Shown in pieces: positions 44,216 to 57,357 of a stretch of 64,000 nt of DNA. The stretch lies in contig MNCI01034661.1 in NCBI GenBank assembly GCA_015680685.1, positions 45,932 to 109,931 of the forward strand, read 5' to 3'. The notes below the pieces were generated by a model. It searched no databases. It saw only the letters and a program-made list of their open reading frames with translations, and was not told the DNA's origin. Made by a program: the position numbers and the translations under genes. The stretch comes from Gnetum montanum (taxonomy: Eukaryota; Streptophyta; Gnetopsida; Gnetales; Gnetaceae). The first letter of the stretch is position 1; every line of letters starts with the position of its first letter.

Positions 44216-46630
44216 CATTTGAAGGTTGCTCGAAGGATTGAGTATCAGAGGCAGTTAAAGATGCAGGGGCACTGGCTACAGATGACTGTGAGGGTGTGTT
44301 TAGGTTATTGAGCTAGAAGAAAGAATGTTTCTATGGCTTTGGTTCTGACCCACTTGGCTAAGAAGCCAGTTGTAAATTGATGACCCTTGTGGCATTATGC
44401 TATTGTGGTTGTGGAGGTATTTCTCCCTACATGGGCGAAGGAGGAGGTAGCTAAGTTGAGGGCTGATGGATAAGTATGGTCGAAGGAGGTGGTGAAGGAT
44501 AGTGCAGATGTGGGTTTTCCCCCTTGGGTGATAGAGATGGGGCCCAAAAGTATTCTGGAGGGTAGTAATGATATTGAAAGGTTATGTGACTAGAAGAGTC
44601 CCATGGGGAGATTGGTTGCTGAATGTAGTACCCATAAGGATTTGGCTACCGGTAAGGATACTGCTACCTTGGGCATGGCATCCCCCATGACTGTGGGTGC
44701 TACCATTGCTGGTAGTGCTCATATGGTTGTGGCGGAGCTCCACTTGGATAATATCCCTGCTATTGGTGGAACTGCCTAGAATTACCTTGGGGATAGGGCA
44801 ATCTCTGGGGTGTTTGCCTTTTTGCTAAGTGAGGGTTTAGAGCATACACCCAAGACTCTTGCAAATGTGACATTACAAGGAAACATCCCATATGATGTTC
44901 GTATTGGCATATGTCACATCCATCATCCTCCTTGGTGTCTGAGTTTGTAATTGGTTCTATTGTAACAACCTTGCCCTTACCCTTGTGGTAGGCATTTTTA
45001 TCCTCTTTTCTCCTTCATCGATCTAGATCATTACTTTGTTCTTTGGATTCCTCTGCAATTTTTAGAACACTTTGGAATTTTTCATTCAAAGAGTCCCACA
45101 TCTTGTCCACCTTGGCTAAAATTTTAGAAGTGAAATTTTGTATGGGTAAAGTCTTCTTGTTCATTGTTGCATCCAAAGATGACTCCTCCTTGTCTTCATA
45201 GAATCGGACCTCCCTCTTCTAGATGGAAGGATCTCGATTATATTCCTCTGCACTTTCACATTTTTGTAGTTCTCCCTCTTCCTTGGCAACCTACTTAATT
45301 AATCATTGAAGCTAATAAGCCCTTAACTCGAATAGCCACCCTTGAGCATAAATGCCAAGGGTCCTTCTTATTTCAAAGTAGAGCCCATCTATAACATGGC
45401 GAAGCTATTCCCATTGAGAGTAGTCATGACTAGGGCATCATTGCAACAGGGAGTAATATTTGCTCATTGCTACATCCAAGGGCTTGTGGCTACCTTATTT
45501 CCACCCCTAAATCTATCATCTCTGATTAGACACTCTGGAGTAGGCTTGATATTTGTCATTGAAGAGCTCTAGGATTGTACTCCATCGCTTGATTGATTCT
45601 GGTTCCAAAGACCAATACCAGCTTTCTGCTTCCTTGGTAAGTTTTCAGGGGAATAGCTTAAGTTTTTTCCATTTATTTTTTATATACTACAGGGTGTAGG
45701 CATCATGAAAGGCTTGTAGTTGAGTCTACAGATCACAGTTATATCCCCTTTCAAACCTAGAAATGTTGTTCATATGAAGGTGCTTGATCCAACTATCTCG
45801 CAAATGCCTGGTAGGTATGTGAACTGCCTTTGCTATGTTGAGAAGCATACTTCAAGTGGAAAATAGTGGTTCACTAGGGTCATGGTCTTGATGATAGCCA
45901 TGGCATTCATGATGGTCCCTCCTACCTCTCCTTTCGTGATGGTGATCCTCCCGTGACTGCTCATGCCCTCGGCCACGTTGTCCCTATCGGCTTCCTCGGT
46001 CATCATCATCACGGTCCCTCCTACAACGGTTGCATTTGGATTCAAAACCTAATGAAGCCAAGGTGGAAAGAGGGGAATGATGATGGCCTCAACCATCACG
46101 TCCATCTCCACCTTCATCATGATCTCCTCTAGGAGATCCCTTAGCATCTTAGAACTCCTGGTCACTTGAACCTCTATTTTGTATGATGGATCGGATGTTT
46201 TGATGTAGGGTGGCGATTCAAAAGAACATGAATTGTGAGGAATAGATTCCTCATCATCGTGGTTGATCTACAAGGACAAAGGGCTACTGGACCATTTTCC
46301 CTTTGCTCATTCATGATGTTTGGCCTACTACAGGTCCTGCCTACATTGTGCCTCATTTGGACGATAGTCCTAATAGTCATGATCCTCCATCCTGTACTCC
46401 TCCACTCGGTCTTAGATGCCCAATCTAATGAGAGTTTGGAGTAGCATTCTAGGAACTGACTGATCAAGGGCCAATATGACATTGCCTTCCATGTCCCGCC
46501 ATCACATTTGCTCATCCTGATGCAAGATGAAGGTGAAGTTGGGTATATACTCATCCGGATGAGTATATATTACCTGACATTCCTCAGGAACTTGTGGGTT
46601 GGATTCATCTTGCCTCTGAGAAGAAGACAT
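44216..46630 (-). pseudogene. gag of element F
   Basis: ATG at 46630 opens 'MSSSQRQDESNPQVPEECQ', then 'YTHPDEYIPNFTFILHQDE', 'WRDMEGNVILALDQSVPRM' (split by stops). A basic, Met- and Gly-rich linker covers about 46100-45850. The gag core lies near 45780-45280. A cysteine motif 'CDICQYEHHMGC' near 44920-44890 stands in the place of a zinc knuckle. A Gln/Tyr/Pro-rich tail extends to protease. Two or more frameshifts. Confidence 0.78.
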
Positions 46631-46773
46631 ATCAGTGGTAAACAATAAATAACTCTAAGTGTGCCATACTGTTACCTAAGTCGTTTAGTGTGAGTAGATT
46701 TCAACGTTTTGGGTCTATTCCAATGAAGTGACTGATGATCGTGCTAAGGCTAGACTGTGCACGAAAGACTAAT

Positions 46774-46794
46774 AGTCCCTAGTAATGGCGCCAA
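46774..46794 (-). other. Primer binding site of element F (tRNA-Asp type)
   Basis: Minus strand TTGGCGCCATTACTAGGGAC directly inside the 5' LTR. It is the best kept TGGCGCC core in the window. Confidence 0.8.
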
Positions 46795-47656
46795 TGATGA
46801 GCGGTGAGGTACCCCTATGTCCAACCATATGAATCACTAGTGTTCACGCGTGACTGGGTCAAGTTCCGAAGATAGTAAGCACTTACGTACATGAAATTCT
46901 AGCTAGGAAAACCTTAGTTAGAACAATCGTTGTCCTGTCAACCTCACTTGTGACATTCTCACATGATGGTTAAGTGAGATTGAGGCATATGATTTTTATG
47001 TGTTTTCTCCTTATCTTTAAAATCTAGTTCTTCTAGTGTGGGAAATGAGAGACTACCTAATTTTATAATTAATCTAATCTACCACGTAACTACCCCTAGC
47101 ATAAACAACTAATCCCATCCTTTGTACACATCCTAAGCATGTCCAAACCACTACTGGATTACTAGACATTAGGCATCATTAGGTTGCCAAGTGTTAGATA
47201 TATGTTCAAGATGGTTGTGCTTATGGTTCTCATAAACTATAAAGAGCACTGTAATTGTAAAGTGATAATCATAATAAAATATTTTAAAAATATTAAAATA
47301 TTAAAACATTTTAATGCTTAAGTAGTTTAATCCAAATGCTACAAGGAATGTTCAAGAAGCTTATCTTTATTGTCGGTCACCCCAATGGCTCAGGTACATT
47401 AGTGCTCGAATAAAGAATCGTACACTCTTCAAACTCCTACTGCGGGTACTTGGGAAATATTCTAACTTTCATAGAGGCAAACTGTAAGAGCTTCGCTACA
47501 ATTTGAATAAGAGATGCCATAAATGTGGTGGGTGCACACATATTTATAGTAAGAAATGGACTCTGCATCAACGAGGCCATGTCAACGCTTGAAAAGATGC
47601 ATCGACGAGGTCATGTCGATGTGGCCCAATCATCGTTGCGACTAAATGCTTCATTA
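46795..47656 (-). repeat. 5' LTR of element F
   Basis: 862 bp, plus strand starts TGATGAGCGGTGAGG and ends TTCATTA. U3 motifs at about 47567-47640. It is shorter than the 3' LTR partly because it has fewer U3 motif copies. Confidence 0.9.
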
Positions 47657-48150
47657 AAGACTATCAAAACTTAAAAAGCCCATTAGATCCAAAGGCTAAA
47701 AGAGTAGGTAGAAAAAAGAGGAGAGTTGAGAAAATAGGAAAGTGCTAAGGAATATAACAAGAAAACTTCCATTAGAAAAATGGAGGTCCAATTTTGCGAC
47801 AATGAGGAGTCACCACTTGATGAGGTGGTGCAGCAAAAAACCTTGCCAATTCAAAGTTCTATTTTTAATATATCAGCCAAGGTTGATAGATTGTGGGACT
47901 CTTTGGATGAAAAATTCCAAAATACTCTAAAAATTGCAAATAATTAAGAGAGCAGAGTAGTGATCGTGATCGCAGGAGGAGGAAAGAAGTTGAACATGCC
48001 TACTAAAGAGGTAAGGGCAAAGCTATTGTAGTGGAAGAGGTTCTTGAGTTAAAATAAAATGATGAGGATTGATGTGAAATTTGCTAATATGAACATCCCA
48101 AGGGATGTTACCTTGTTGTGTCACACTTATTGGAATTTGGGATGTATGCT
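47657..48150 (+). pseudogene. gag of element E, second part
   Basis: Continues gag after element F: 'QFCDNEESPLDEVVQQKTLP', 'ISAKVDRLWDSLDEKFQNT' and a cysteine motif 'CEIC-YEHPKGCY' near 48070-48105. The flank AAGAC at 47657 repeats AAGAT at 34824. Confidence 0.78.
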
Positions 48151-51100
48151 TTGAATCCTAGACTAGGATGAAGGAAAGCACCCAGAAGGTTGCCTTATTT
48201 GCAAGGCAACCTAAGGCAGTTCCACCAACAACAACAGGCTTATTATCCAAGTGGAGCTCTACCACAATCGCATGAGCAGTATCAGTAGTGGCAACATCGA
48301 AAATCATGGGGGATGTCACCATCAAGGTAGCAATACCCTTACAGGTAGCCAGATCCATATGGGTATTATGTTTAATAACCAATGTCTCTGCATAACTTTT
48401 CTAGTCATGTTTCTTTTTAGCATCGCTATGACCCTATAGAGTATCACAGAACTCATTCTTCATCTACTAGAGGAGAAACTCCATATCCCTATCATCCTCC
48501 TCATCCTTTAGCACATGCTCTAATTACTACAAGGGTTGTTAACTTATAGTTGGCTTCTTAGCTAAGTGGTTCATAACTAGGATCCTGTAAAAGACCATTC
48601 TTTTGAACCAATAACCCTACTAAACCCTCACTTATGTAGTTGATCATCCTATATCTCCTTCATCCTCTACATCCATTTCTTTGAAGAAGCCTTCAAACCA
48701 AATACCTTTCAAGATTCACATAATTATGTTAACCCATGTTGTATCTAATTAGATCAAGGTTGGAAACTTTTCTAGGAAAAAAGCTAATCTTGGAAGTCCT
48801 CTAATCTATTTACAGATTGATGGGAATGAGCCATGCAAAGCTCTTCTTGAGTCAAGTTTTGGAGTTAATCTAATTTCTCATGAAATGTACAATGCCTGAA
48901 ACCTACCACCTCTAAGGAGGAAAAACATCCATTTAGAACTAGTAGATCAATCCATCATTGTTCCATTGGGATTAGTAGAAGATATTGTAACCACTATCTA
49001 TGCGAGGTCTTATCCTACCAATTTCCTCGTAATCAAAGTTGACAATTGCAAGGGGGACTTCCCAATCATTATGGAAAGGGCTTGGTTAAGCACTATTGAT
49101 GCATGAATGGACATCAAAGATCTTTCCTTGGAAACTTCCAAGGAAAATGCATTTGAAAAGATCGAGAAGAAATGAGTTCCATGCATCATGTACATCAATA
49201 CAAGGTGCAATTGTGTGCAAAAAATCTAGTCCATGAAAAGAGCACCCATTTCTACATGTAGGCAGTGTGCAAATAAGATAGATATTTAAGGTGCTTGTAC
49301 ATAGCAACCACAAAATGATAGGGCATCCAATGGTTAATAGTTGATTCTGAAAGCATCACACTTTGCATAGAACCTATTGAGAGCCTAACATGTGCTTATG
49401 TTGAAAGCATGAATAAACTAGAGAAAGTTCATCACCAACTCTCTGATAATGCAAATGATGATACCTATTAGGAAAATTTGGAAATCCCTAAAAATTTTAA
49501 ACAAGATTCCTTAGAGTTGAAAAATCTACCTATTGGCATAGAGTATGCATTTTTATAAAATGGAAAGCTGGTAATCATCAATGCTAATCTTGCTCCTAAA
49601 CAAAAATAAATGTTGTTGAGGGTAGTCAACAAATGGCCAAAACCTTTACTTAGTCATATCCTAAACTCACAGGGATTGATCCTAGGATATGCTAGCATTT
49701 TATCTACACTAATTCGACCATGAAGCCAAAGAGGTAGCTACAGTGGTGGTTAAACTCTAAATTAAAGCAGATTATCAAAGAGAAAATCGAACAACTCCTC
49801 AAGGTAGGTTTTATCTATCCCATTGTGGATAGTGAGTGGGTTAGCCCACTCATGATTGTGCCAAAGAAAGATAACAAGTGGCAGGTTTGCATTGACTTCC
49901 GGCTATTGAATATGAAAACATTCAAAGATCACTTTCCATTGCCATTTGTGGATCAAGTCTTGGGCACCATATCTAGGCATTGCTATTATAGCTTTTGGGA
50001 TGGTTATAGTGGCTATAACCAAATCCAAATCACACTAAAGGATCAAGCCAAAACAACATTCACAAGTCTTTAGGGGACTTTTACATATCAAAAGATGTCT
50101 TTTGGTTTGTGGAATGCTCCTGCAACATTCCAACACTTGGTCTTTAGCATTTTCAACAAAAAATTGGTTGTGGGATGGAAGTCTTTATGGATGACTTCTC
50201 CACCTATGGTGCCACATTTGAGTAAGCCTTGGACCACCTTGAGTAAGTGCTTAAAAGGTGTGTGGAGACAAATCTTTACCTCAATTAGAAGAAGAGCCAT
50301 TTTATGGTATAGGAGGACATTGTACTGGGGCACAAAATTTCTCATGCATGGATTGAGGTGGACTTGAAAAGATAAGGGTCATCCAAGAAATAACTTACCA
50401 ATCGAAAATTGTCAAAGATGTTTAGTCATTCCTTAGACACACTAGCTACTACCAGAAATTCATTGAGAATTTCTCTAAGATCACAAAACCATTAGTTGAG
50501 CTAACAAATAAAGATACTTCATTCATCTAGACTAAGGAATGCGAAAATGCATTCCAGAGCCTCAAGCAGAAGCTCATAGAGACTCCAATTCTACGAGCAC
50601 CTAACTGGTCCAGACTATTTCATATTATGATAGATGCATCAAATAATGTCTTGGGAACTATGCTTATGTAGTTGAACAACAAGAAATTTCCATATTACAT
50701 CCACTATACAAGTTGAAGCATTGTGGATGCACAACTGAATTACACCACAATAGAGAAAGAACTAAAGGTGGTGGTGTATGCTCTAAAAACGTTTAGGCAC
50801 TATGTGCTTTGATACAAAGTGTTTGTGCACACTGATCACAATGTCATTCTCTTCTTCATGAACAAGCCAATAGTTAACTCTTGTATCATATGGTGGTTGG
50901 TGATCTTGTAGGAGTTTGATCTTACAATGGTAGATTGAAAGGGGACTCAGAATTTGGTTGTCAATCACTTGTCTCAGTTATGATGGGATAACAAAGAGGA
51001 GAGTCTACTCTCTAACTAATTTTTTGATAAACTCCTCTCTATTGGTGCAATAAATGAATAAGTGCCCAATGAACCAAAATAGTATGATGACATCCTCACT

Positions 51101-52340
51101 TATCTTCTCACTCAAGAGATGAAATAAGATCTAGATTGCAGGAAGAAACAACAGTTTCTTCATTAGGACAAATGCTTCATGGAAATTAATGGACATCTTT
51201 ACAAGGTGTGCATCGATGACCTGGTTCACTGGTGTGTACCTAATGCTGATCAATTGCATCAAGATGCTCATGAGGGTCCTTATGGGGGCCACTATGATAG
51301 GAGATGCATGACCATTATGATCTTAATGGCAGGGTATTATTAGCCAACCATCTTTAGGGATGCCCACGAATTTTTCTACTCTTATGAACACTATCAACAA
51401 GATGGTGGGATGACCACTTGAATGGAGGAACCTCAATAGTAGATTTAACCACTAGAATCCTTTGACATTTGGGGCATCAACTTCATGGATCCCATCATGT
51501 CCATGTCAAATGGAAAGGCATACATAATCATCACTGTTGATTACAGCACAAAATGGGTAGAAGTAGTAGTTGTCATCAATTGTACATCATATATTGCTAT
51601 CTGGCTTATACAACAAAGTGTTGAAAACAAGCTTGGGATGCCACGTGCATTGATTTCTAATAATAGAGCCCATTTTATAGGCACTACCTTTTGTAAGCTT
51701 ATGCAATGCTTAGGGGTTAAACATAAACTAACACCCTACCACCCCCAAGCCAATGGTTAAGAAAAAGTTACTAATAGGAAGATAACAAAGATCTTGACAA
51801 GAACTATTAGCAAATATAGGAGAGGCTGGAGCATAAAAATAAATGATGCCCTTTGGGCATACTACTTGACATGGAAGCTCCCTATAGGCTACTCTTCCTA
51901 TGAGCTGGTGTACAAAAAATTAACAACTTTTCCTATCTAATCCAAGCTCCATACACTTTCAATAGCCTATGACTTAGACCTTGACCTTAGCCTAGCACAA
52001 AAAGAAAGATAAATCAACCTGAATGTGCTAGATGAAAATCAATTAGTAGCCTTATCATAGAATGAAGTGCACAAGGCATTCAACAAAAAATGCCCTGACC
52101 TTAGGATAAGAAAAGTGCAATTTCAACTTGGAGACAAGGTTCTCTACTAGAACCCTACACACTTACCTCAACAAACTAAGTTTCAAATGTTGTGGGAAGG
52201 GCCTTATATCATTTATGAAACATTTCTTTTTGGGGCCATGTTAATCTATAAACCTAAGAGCTCTAACAAAAACTAGTTAGTCAACATGCAACAAGTAAAA
52301 CCTTTCCATGAACCTAAGCAAGCTAGTACAACAAACACCT
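48151..52340 (+). pseudogene. pol of element E (protease, RT, RNase H, integrase)
   Basis: A Gln/Pro-rich tail precedes protease (about 48700-49000), whose active site reads 'LLESSFGVNLISHEM', so the catalytic Asp is lost. RT (49800-50480) has 'DSEWVSPLMIVPKKDNKWQV', 'SFWDGYSGYNQIQI', 'MSFGLWNAPATF' and FMDD near 50185-50200 after a frameshift. RNase H is at 50520-50990. The integrase core at 51485-51790 has 'VDYSTKWVEV' but 'ISNNRAHFIG' where SDNG is expected. The C-terminal part includes 'EGPYIIYETF'. Stops are frequent. Confidence 0.85.
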
Positions 52341-54320
52341 CATTGGATGGATAACCACGCTCAATTTTTTGAATCTCCTCCTTAGAACTTAGTCATGGGG
52401 GAAATGGCCATCCATGCTAACCATTATAGTGTCTCCTCAATTTTTCATTTTTTTTACACTTTGTTATTTTTCCTAATTTTTGTTTTACAAAATTGTTAGT
52501 ACATTTTATTTTTCTTGAATATTTTACAATTTCTTGTATATTTTATTCTATTTTGGTATGATTTTCTCATTATTTCTATTACTAAAGTTCCTTATTGCCA
52601 ACAAGACACAATGATTCTATTTTTGGTTACTAACAGTAGTTAGTACTTAATAGTTTTGATTGTTAATGTTTGGTTTCTATTTTTGAATTTTGATGACTGA
52701 TAACATGGAATAGTCAATGAGTCCACGGCATCCACCCATCCATAAACTTAATGATTTTCTTACTTTGGGAATATGAAGTCCCTTTTCGTTAATAAAACCT
52801 TAACAAACTTGTAACCTTGGTAGTTTCTAGACTTGGAAAGGATTCAAAGGTTTAAAAAGCATGTGACTTCAAGGGGATTCAAAGCTCTTTGTACCTTCCA
52901 CCATCTTAAGTGCAAGTGTGTTTCTTATGGATTTCTTACCATTCCATGTCAACCAATAACAGGAAGTTGAATATGTCTTTGCATGGTGTGGTCCCCATCC
53001 AAAAATTTAAAAAAATGATGGGAATTCAAAGCACACCCCTCGGACAAAATCAACGGGCTATAAGCACTAATTACGGAACTAGAAAGACATGTTATCCATG
53101 TCTGAAGGTCCCCTCTAACTAAGGCCCTTTCTCACTTTCTGCTTCTCTTTTCTTCTTAAATAAGGAACAATGATTTTCCATGGGAGCATTCTTGTGTCTC
53201 AAGGAAATGGATTGGTCCTAGAGTGGTGATGCGAAGTCACTAAAAGTGGTTGGTTTTTCTCTGGAATAAGGTTGGATTCTATTGGGTCATTCAGCCATGA
53301 ATTCCATAATGGACTTCATATGACCAGGATCAGGAACTTCATTCCACTCTATCTTTCATCCATTAATTCTTTGATAACTCACCTCATTCTTCAATGTCTT
53401 AGTTGGATGTGTTGAAATTCTTCAATAGATTCTTTAGGTTTGGTCCTTAATTTTTCTTAACCATTAATCAACTATGGGGCCCATAGACTCATTAGTTGAG
53501 GTTATGCAAGGGCAAAAATGGCATGTGCCACTATGGAGACCCACTTGCATATCTTGTGGTATGGTTAGTTAAGTTCCTTACCCTTAGATGTTTCTACAAT
53601 CAAATCTTTCATGTGCTCTATCATGCATCCAATTGTGTACTCCTTAGGAATTTTTCATCATAAAATCTCATTCTCTAATCATTTCTTCATTTTTTGAATT
53701 TCAAAATCCTCTTCTAATATTTTCATCATGTTCTTGGCTTTTTAGGCTTCCATTTAACTCAAATTTTGTTCAAAAACTCTTTGTTTTTAAATATTTTTGA
53801 CAAAGTCAACATTGGGCAACAATTGCATTGACTAGGCCCTGTCGATGTAGCAAAAAAATTCTATAAATACTGACCACATTGAAATTTCTTGTCATTTGCT
53901 TCAAAATGGAAGGGGAGTTTTTGCAATTTCTCACAATCCAAAACCTTCTAGAGCCCATAACTTTCACACTATTTGTCCAAATCACTCCATTCTTCGATCT
54001 TGTAGCTATCGATGGTAAGCTCTTAGCTGTGGGGGTTACAAACCTTACAATTTTTGATGAAAATTTTTCTAGCTCCCCCAAAGGGTTAATGAATAGAACA
54101 ACATTAAACCATCAATTTTTGAGAGTTTAACCGTTCCAGCAAACTTCAATATATCTAAAATTAATTATTAATGTTAAAATAAGAATAAAATAATAATTGA
54201 AATGATCAAATCAGCCATGATCACAACATAGGTAGGTGTAACATTCCCAAAGAGATAAGATATCCCAATTGTTTCAAGTTACACATTAAATGCTAACCCT
54301 TGGTCATGTTGTGATCATAG
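52341..54320 (+). other. Non-coding interior between pol and ORF3 of element E
   Basis: T-rich near 52440-52560. No gene. Homologous in order to 2430-4180 (A) and to the reverse of 9795-11800 (B). It includes the promoter-like module described at 53825-53870. Confidence 0.65.
53825..53870 (+). promoter_or_regulatory. LTR-like internal promoter module upstream of ORF3 (element E)
   Basis: CATTGACTAGGCCCTGTCGA, then about 20 bp, then TTCTATAAATACTG. The LTR of the same element has GTCAACTAGGCCCCATCGAT followed by CCTATAAATACG. The ORF3 start is about 450 bp downstream. B has the same module at the same place. Promoter function is inferred. Confidence 0.5.
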
Positions 54321-57126
54321 ATGGCACCAAGATCGAAATGACCATACGAAGGAGGACCATCACAACCAAGGAAGAAACAACCTAGAGATGGAAGGGAATA
54401 GTAGGAACAAGCCTAGGAATAGGCAGCAAAAACTCATGTAACAAGACCTCTTCAAGAGGATCCCACAGTGGAGTCTATTTGATTGATTCCTGAAGAAGAG
54501 GTTGCAATTGAAGAATCCCAAAGAGAAGAGGCACCAAGGCCCATACCAATACTTGAGGTCACATTGACACAAGCTTGCCTTGACACCATCAAGCCTTGTG
54601 ATGTCCAACACTTAGTTCTCCAAGAACTGAACTTTGGATCATTCTTAGAAAATGCTCCACCAAAAGTTAAGATGCAGTTGCAAAACTCTTCCATGTGACC
54701 AATCATCACTTCCAGTGGGGAGTGGTACATGGGAGAGACATATCTCTTTTGGAACAATAGAAATGTGGGAGCCATTGTGAGAATTGTACAGGCTCTTGGT
54801 CTGCTTGGTTTTGGCATCCATCTAGCAGATATCTCCATGCATGTAGACCCCAAGGTAAAAAGGGAGTGAACCCAATGGTGTTATGGGGTTGACTGCAAGG
54901 AGTTTGGTGTGCTTACATTGATGAAGCACATATACTTCAAGATAGTGGCTTATTATCTCAATCCAATGATGAGACCCAACAAGGTGACTGCTTTCTCTAC
55001 TCGAGCATGTACCACTTTAAGTGAGAGATCCCCTATAAACCTTCCATAGCTAATATATCTAGAGATGAAAAAGCACTTAAAGGAAAATGAATGTGGAAGG
55101 AAAACCCTGCCATTTTCATGTCTTATTAAAAAAATCTGTAAAACTATAGGGATAGTCCACTATGTAAATGACACTATCAGGCATACTTCCATCACCTCTT
55201 AGCCTAAGATGATGAAAGACAAGATCCCTACCATGTCCAAAGAAGAGGAGCAGCAACTACCACCTCCACCACCTACTTAGGAAATAACGTTAGAGGCCTA
55301 TGCAGCCATTGAGTACCTGCATGAGATTTGAGAGTAGCAAACAAGAACAAGTGATGGGGATTCATCTATATACCATCCTATAATGAGTCACCTCAATGAA
55401 TTGGCTCGAACAATTAATCAGATGGAGGAATTTGGGCCAATATATTCATCCCAAATAATGTAACTAACTACAAGGTCAAATCCTACTATCCAAGAAGTAA
55501 TTGTGTCTCTCTCGCAATAACAACAATTCCTAGAAATCTTTGAGAATGCTACTACCTTTTTGATGTGCTTGGAAGAGGGAAAGGGGGCAAAAATCTTAAT
55601 GATGCACCACCAAGGATGGGAAACATCAATAGAAGTGGTTGATGATTAGATCATTGAAGTACTAAATTCACTTGCAACATCTGTACAAGATGTTTCTGCA
55701 CTCAGAGATGTGCAAACGTCCACAAGAACTATTAGTGATTGATTAAGTGTAGCCTAACATGAAGAGTTGCTAGACCAATTGGTGGAAACTAGGCAAATAA
55801 TTTCATATATCTTTGATTTTTTGGATAACATCATCACAACCCAATTAGATCTACTTGAAGCAAAGGAAAAATGCATCATTTTGGAAAGGCAACTCAAAAC
55901 TACTCAAGATCAAAATCAATGCTTGGCTATGGAGGTTGCCAAATTAAGAGCCCATCTTGTTGATCCCATGCTCCTCAACCCTATATTGATAAGAGATGAA
56001 GCTTTTCAACAACTTCCAAATAGATTTAAATAGTTTGAGATTGGAATGGTAATGGCCATCTTTGACTAGTTTGTTATTGAGGCTTAAGACATATTCAATT
56101 CAGAAGGACTTGGTCCAGACACACTTAGAGAATGAGATGCTAACCACAAAGAATCATTACCTGTAGAATGTTGATGTGCAAAAAAAATAGACGCAAGAAT
56201 TTATCCATCAATAATAGGAGTAGCTAACCAAGGTGAACACTGAGCTTAGAAGATTGGTAATAGAGAATAGAAATCTCTCTATGGAGAAAGTCCATGCTTT
56301 ACATCAAAAATTTATAATTGAGATTGCTGCCTGGAAGAATGGGGCTCTCAAATTTGAGAGAGTTAAGAATCACTAAAGAGATTAGGTTGGCCTATAGAAA
56401 GAAGTTAATTAAAAACACATCCAAATGGCTAAGGTAAAAGTAAATGAGACCCTTTGACAACTCCAACAAGGAAAAGAGGTGTGACAACCTTTCATTAATG
56501 GGATAGATGCCTACAACAAAGTGAAGATTTGCATGAAGGAGTTGCATATTGAAGAAATGATTGAATATATGGAGCTTTCCAATCTCTAATATGCAAACTT
56601 GATAATGTTGACTACTGAATGGTCATGGTCAGAGTTGGAGAAGCAAGTGGCCAACTCGTACTTGCTATAAGGTAGAGTTTAAGCATCACAAGAAGACCAA
56701 GCAAAAAATTAAGACTGCAAACATTGAACTCAAATTTCTCAGGGTAAGATTCTTTGATCAGAGATCAATTACTAAGAACCTAGCCAAAATAATGAACAAT
56801 TACCAAGAATTACAGAATACAATTAGGGCATTCAACATTGAACCTAAACAATTTTTTTCCTAGTTCATTAATGTTAAGGAGATGTTCAAAAAAATGCCTA
56901 TCCTTGGGATGTGCCCATTCTAGCCCACATTGGTGAAGTAGCATGGACTATGCATGATTGTAAGAGTAAGGAGGAGAACATGAAAGCATTGTTAGATGCT
57001 TTCTATCTTCTACCAAAATTTGTAGCCATAGCAGGATAACCATAATAGCCTCAACCACTACATGTGCTTAAAGCTAGAGAAGGTCCCTTGTAACCTCAGG
57101 GGCCTCCATCACTTGGGACAATTTAA
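54321..57126 (+). pseudogene. ORF3 of element E
   Basis: ATG at 54321 in 'MAPRSK' context, stop TAA at 57124-57126 after 'SLGTI', about 935 codons. The frame is unbroken from 54321 to at least 56033 apart from stops. Motifs correspond to F and B: 'QACLDTIKPCDVQHLVLQEL', 'YFKIVAYYLNPMMRPNKV', 'LPFSCLIKKICK', a coiled-coil part 'RQIISYIFDFLDNIITTQLD' and 'AKEKCIILERQLKTTQDQNQ'. After 56033 frameshifts appear. Pro-rich or basic ends as in F. Function unknown; it shares a domain with Athila/Tat proteins, so it is an element gene and not a captured host gene. Confidence 0.78.
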
Positions 57127-57357
57127 TCTTCTTCCTTGTCTTCATGCCCTTAGAGGAATTATGTTTGTAATTTTGTTTTGGTGTTTAATTTTATAGTCCT
57201 AAACACCATAATTTTTTTTATAATGATTTTATATCTCTACCCTTAGGCACTTGGTGTTTGTTTATGTTTGTCATATTTTTATCATCATTCAATAATCCCA
57301 TACCTTCCCAAATTTGTAAAGAACTTGAGGATGAGTTTTCATTCAATCGTGAGGGTA

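Larger units (their letters stand above)
34829..47656 (-). mobile_element. Element F: full-length giant Ty3/gypsy element nested in gag of E
   Basis: 12828 bp as assembled, minus strand, LTRs at both ends, flanked by AAGAT (34824-34828) and AAGAC (47657-47661), a 5-bp target-site duplication with one transition. Order from right: LTR, primer site, gag, protease, RT, RNase H, integrase, non-coding stretch, ORF3, polypurine tract, LTR. It is better kept than E and B, so younger than its host. The true length is probably greater, as a piece of pol is missing at an assembly gap (42680). Confidence 0.92.
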
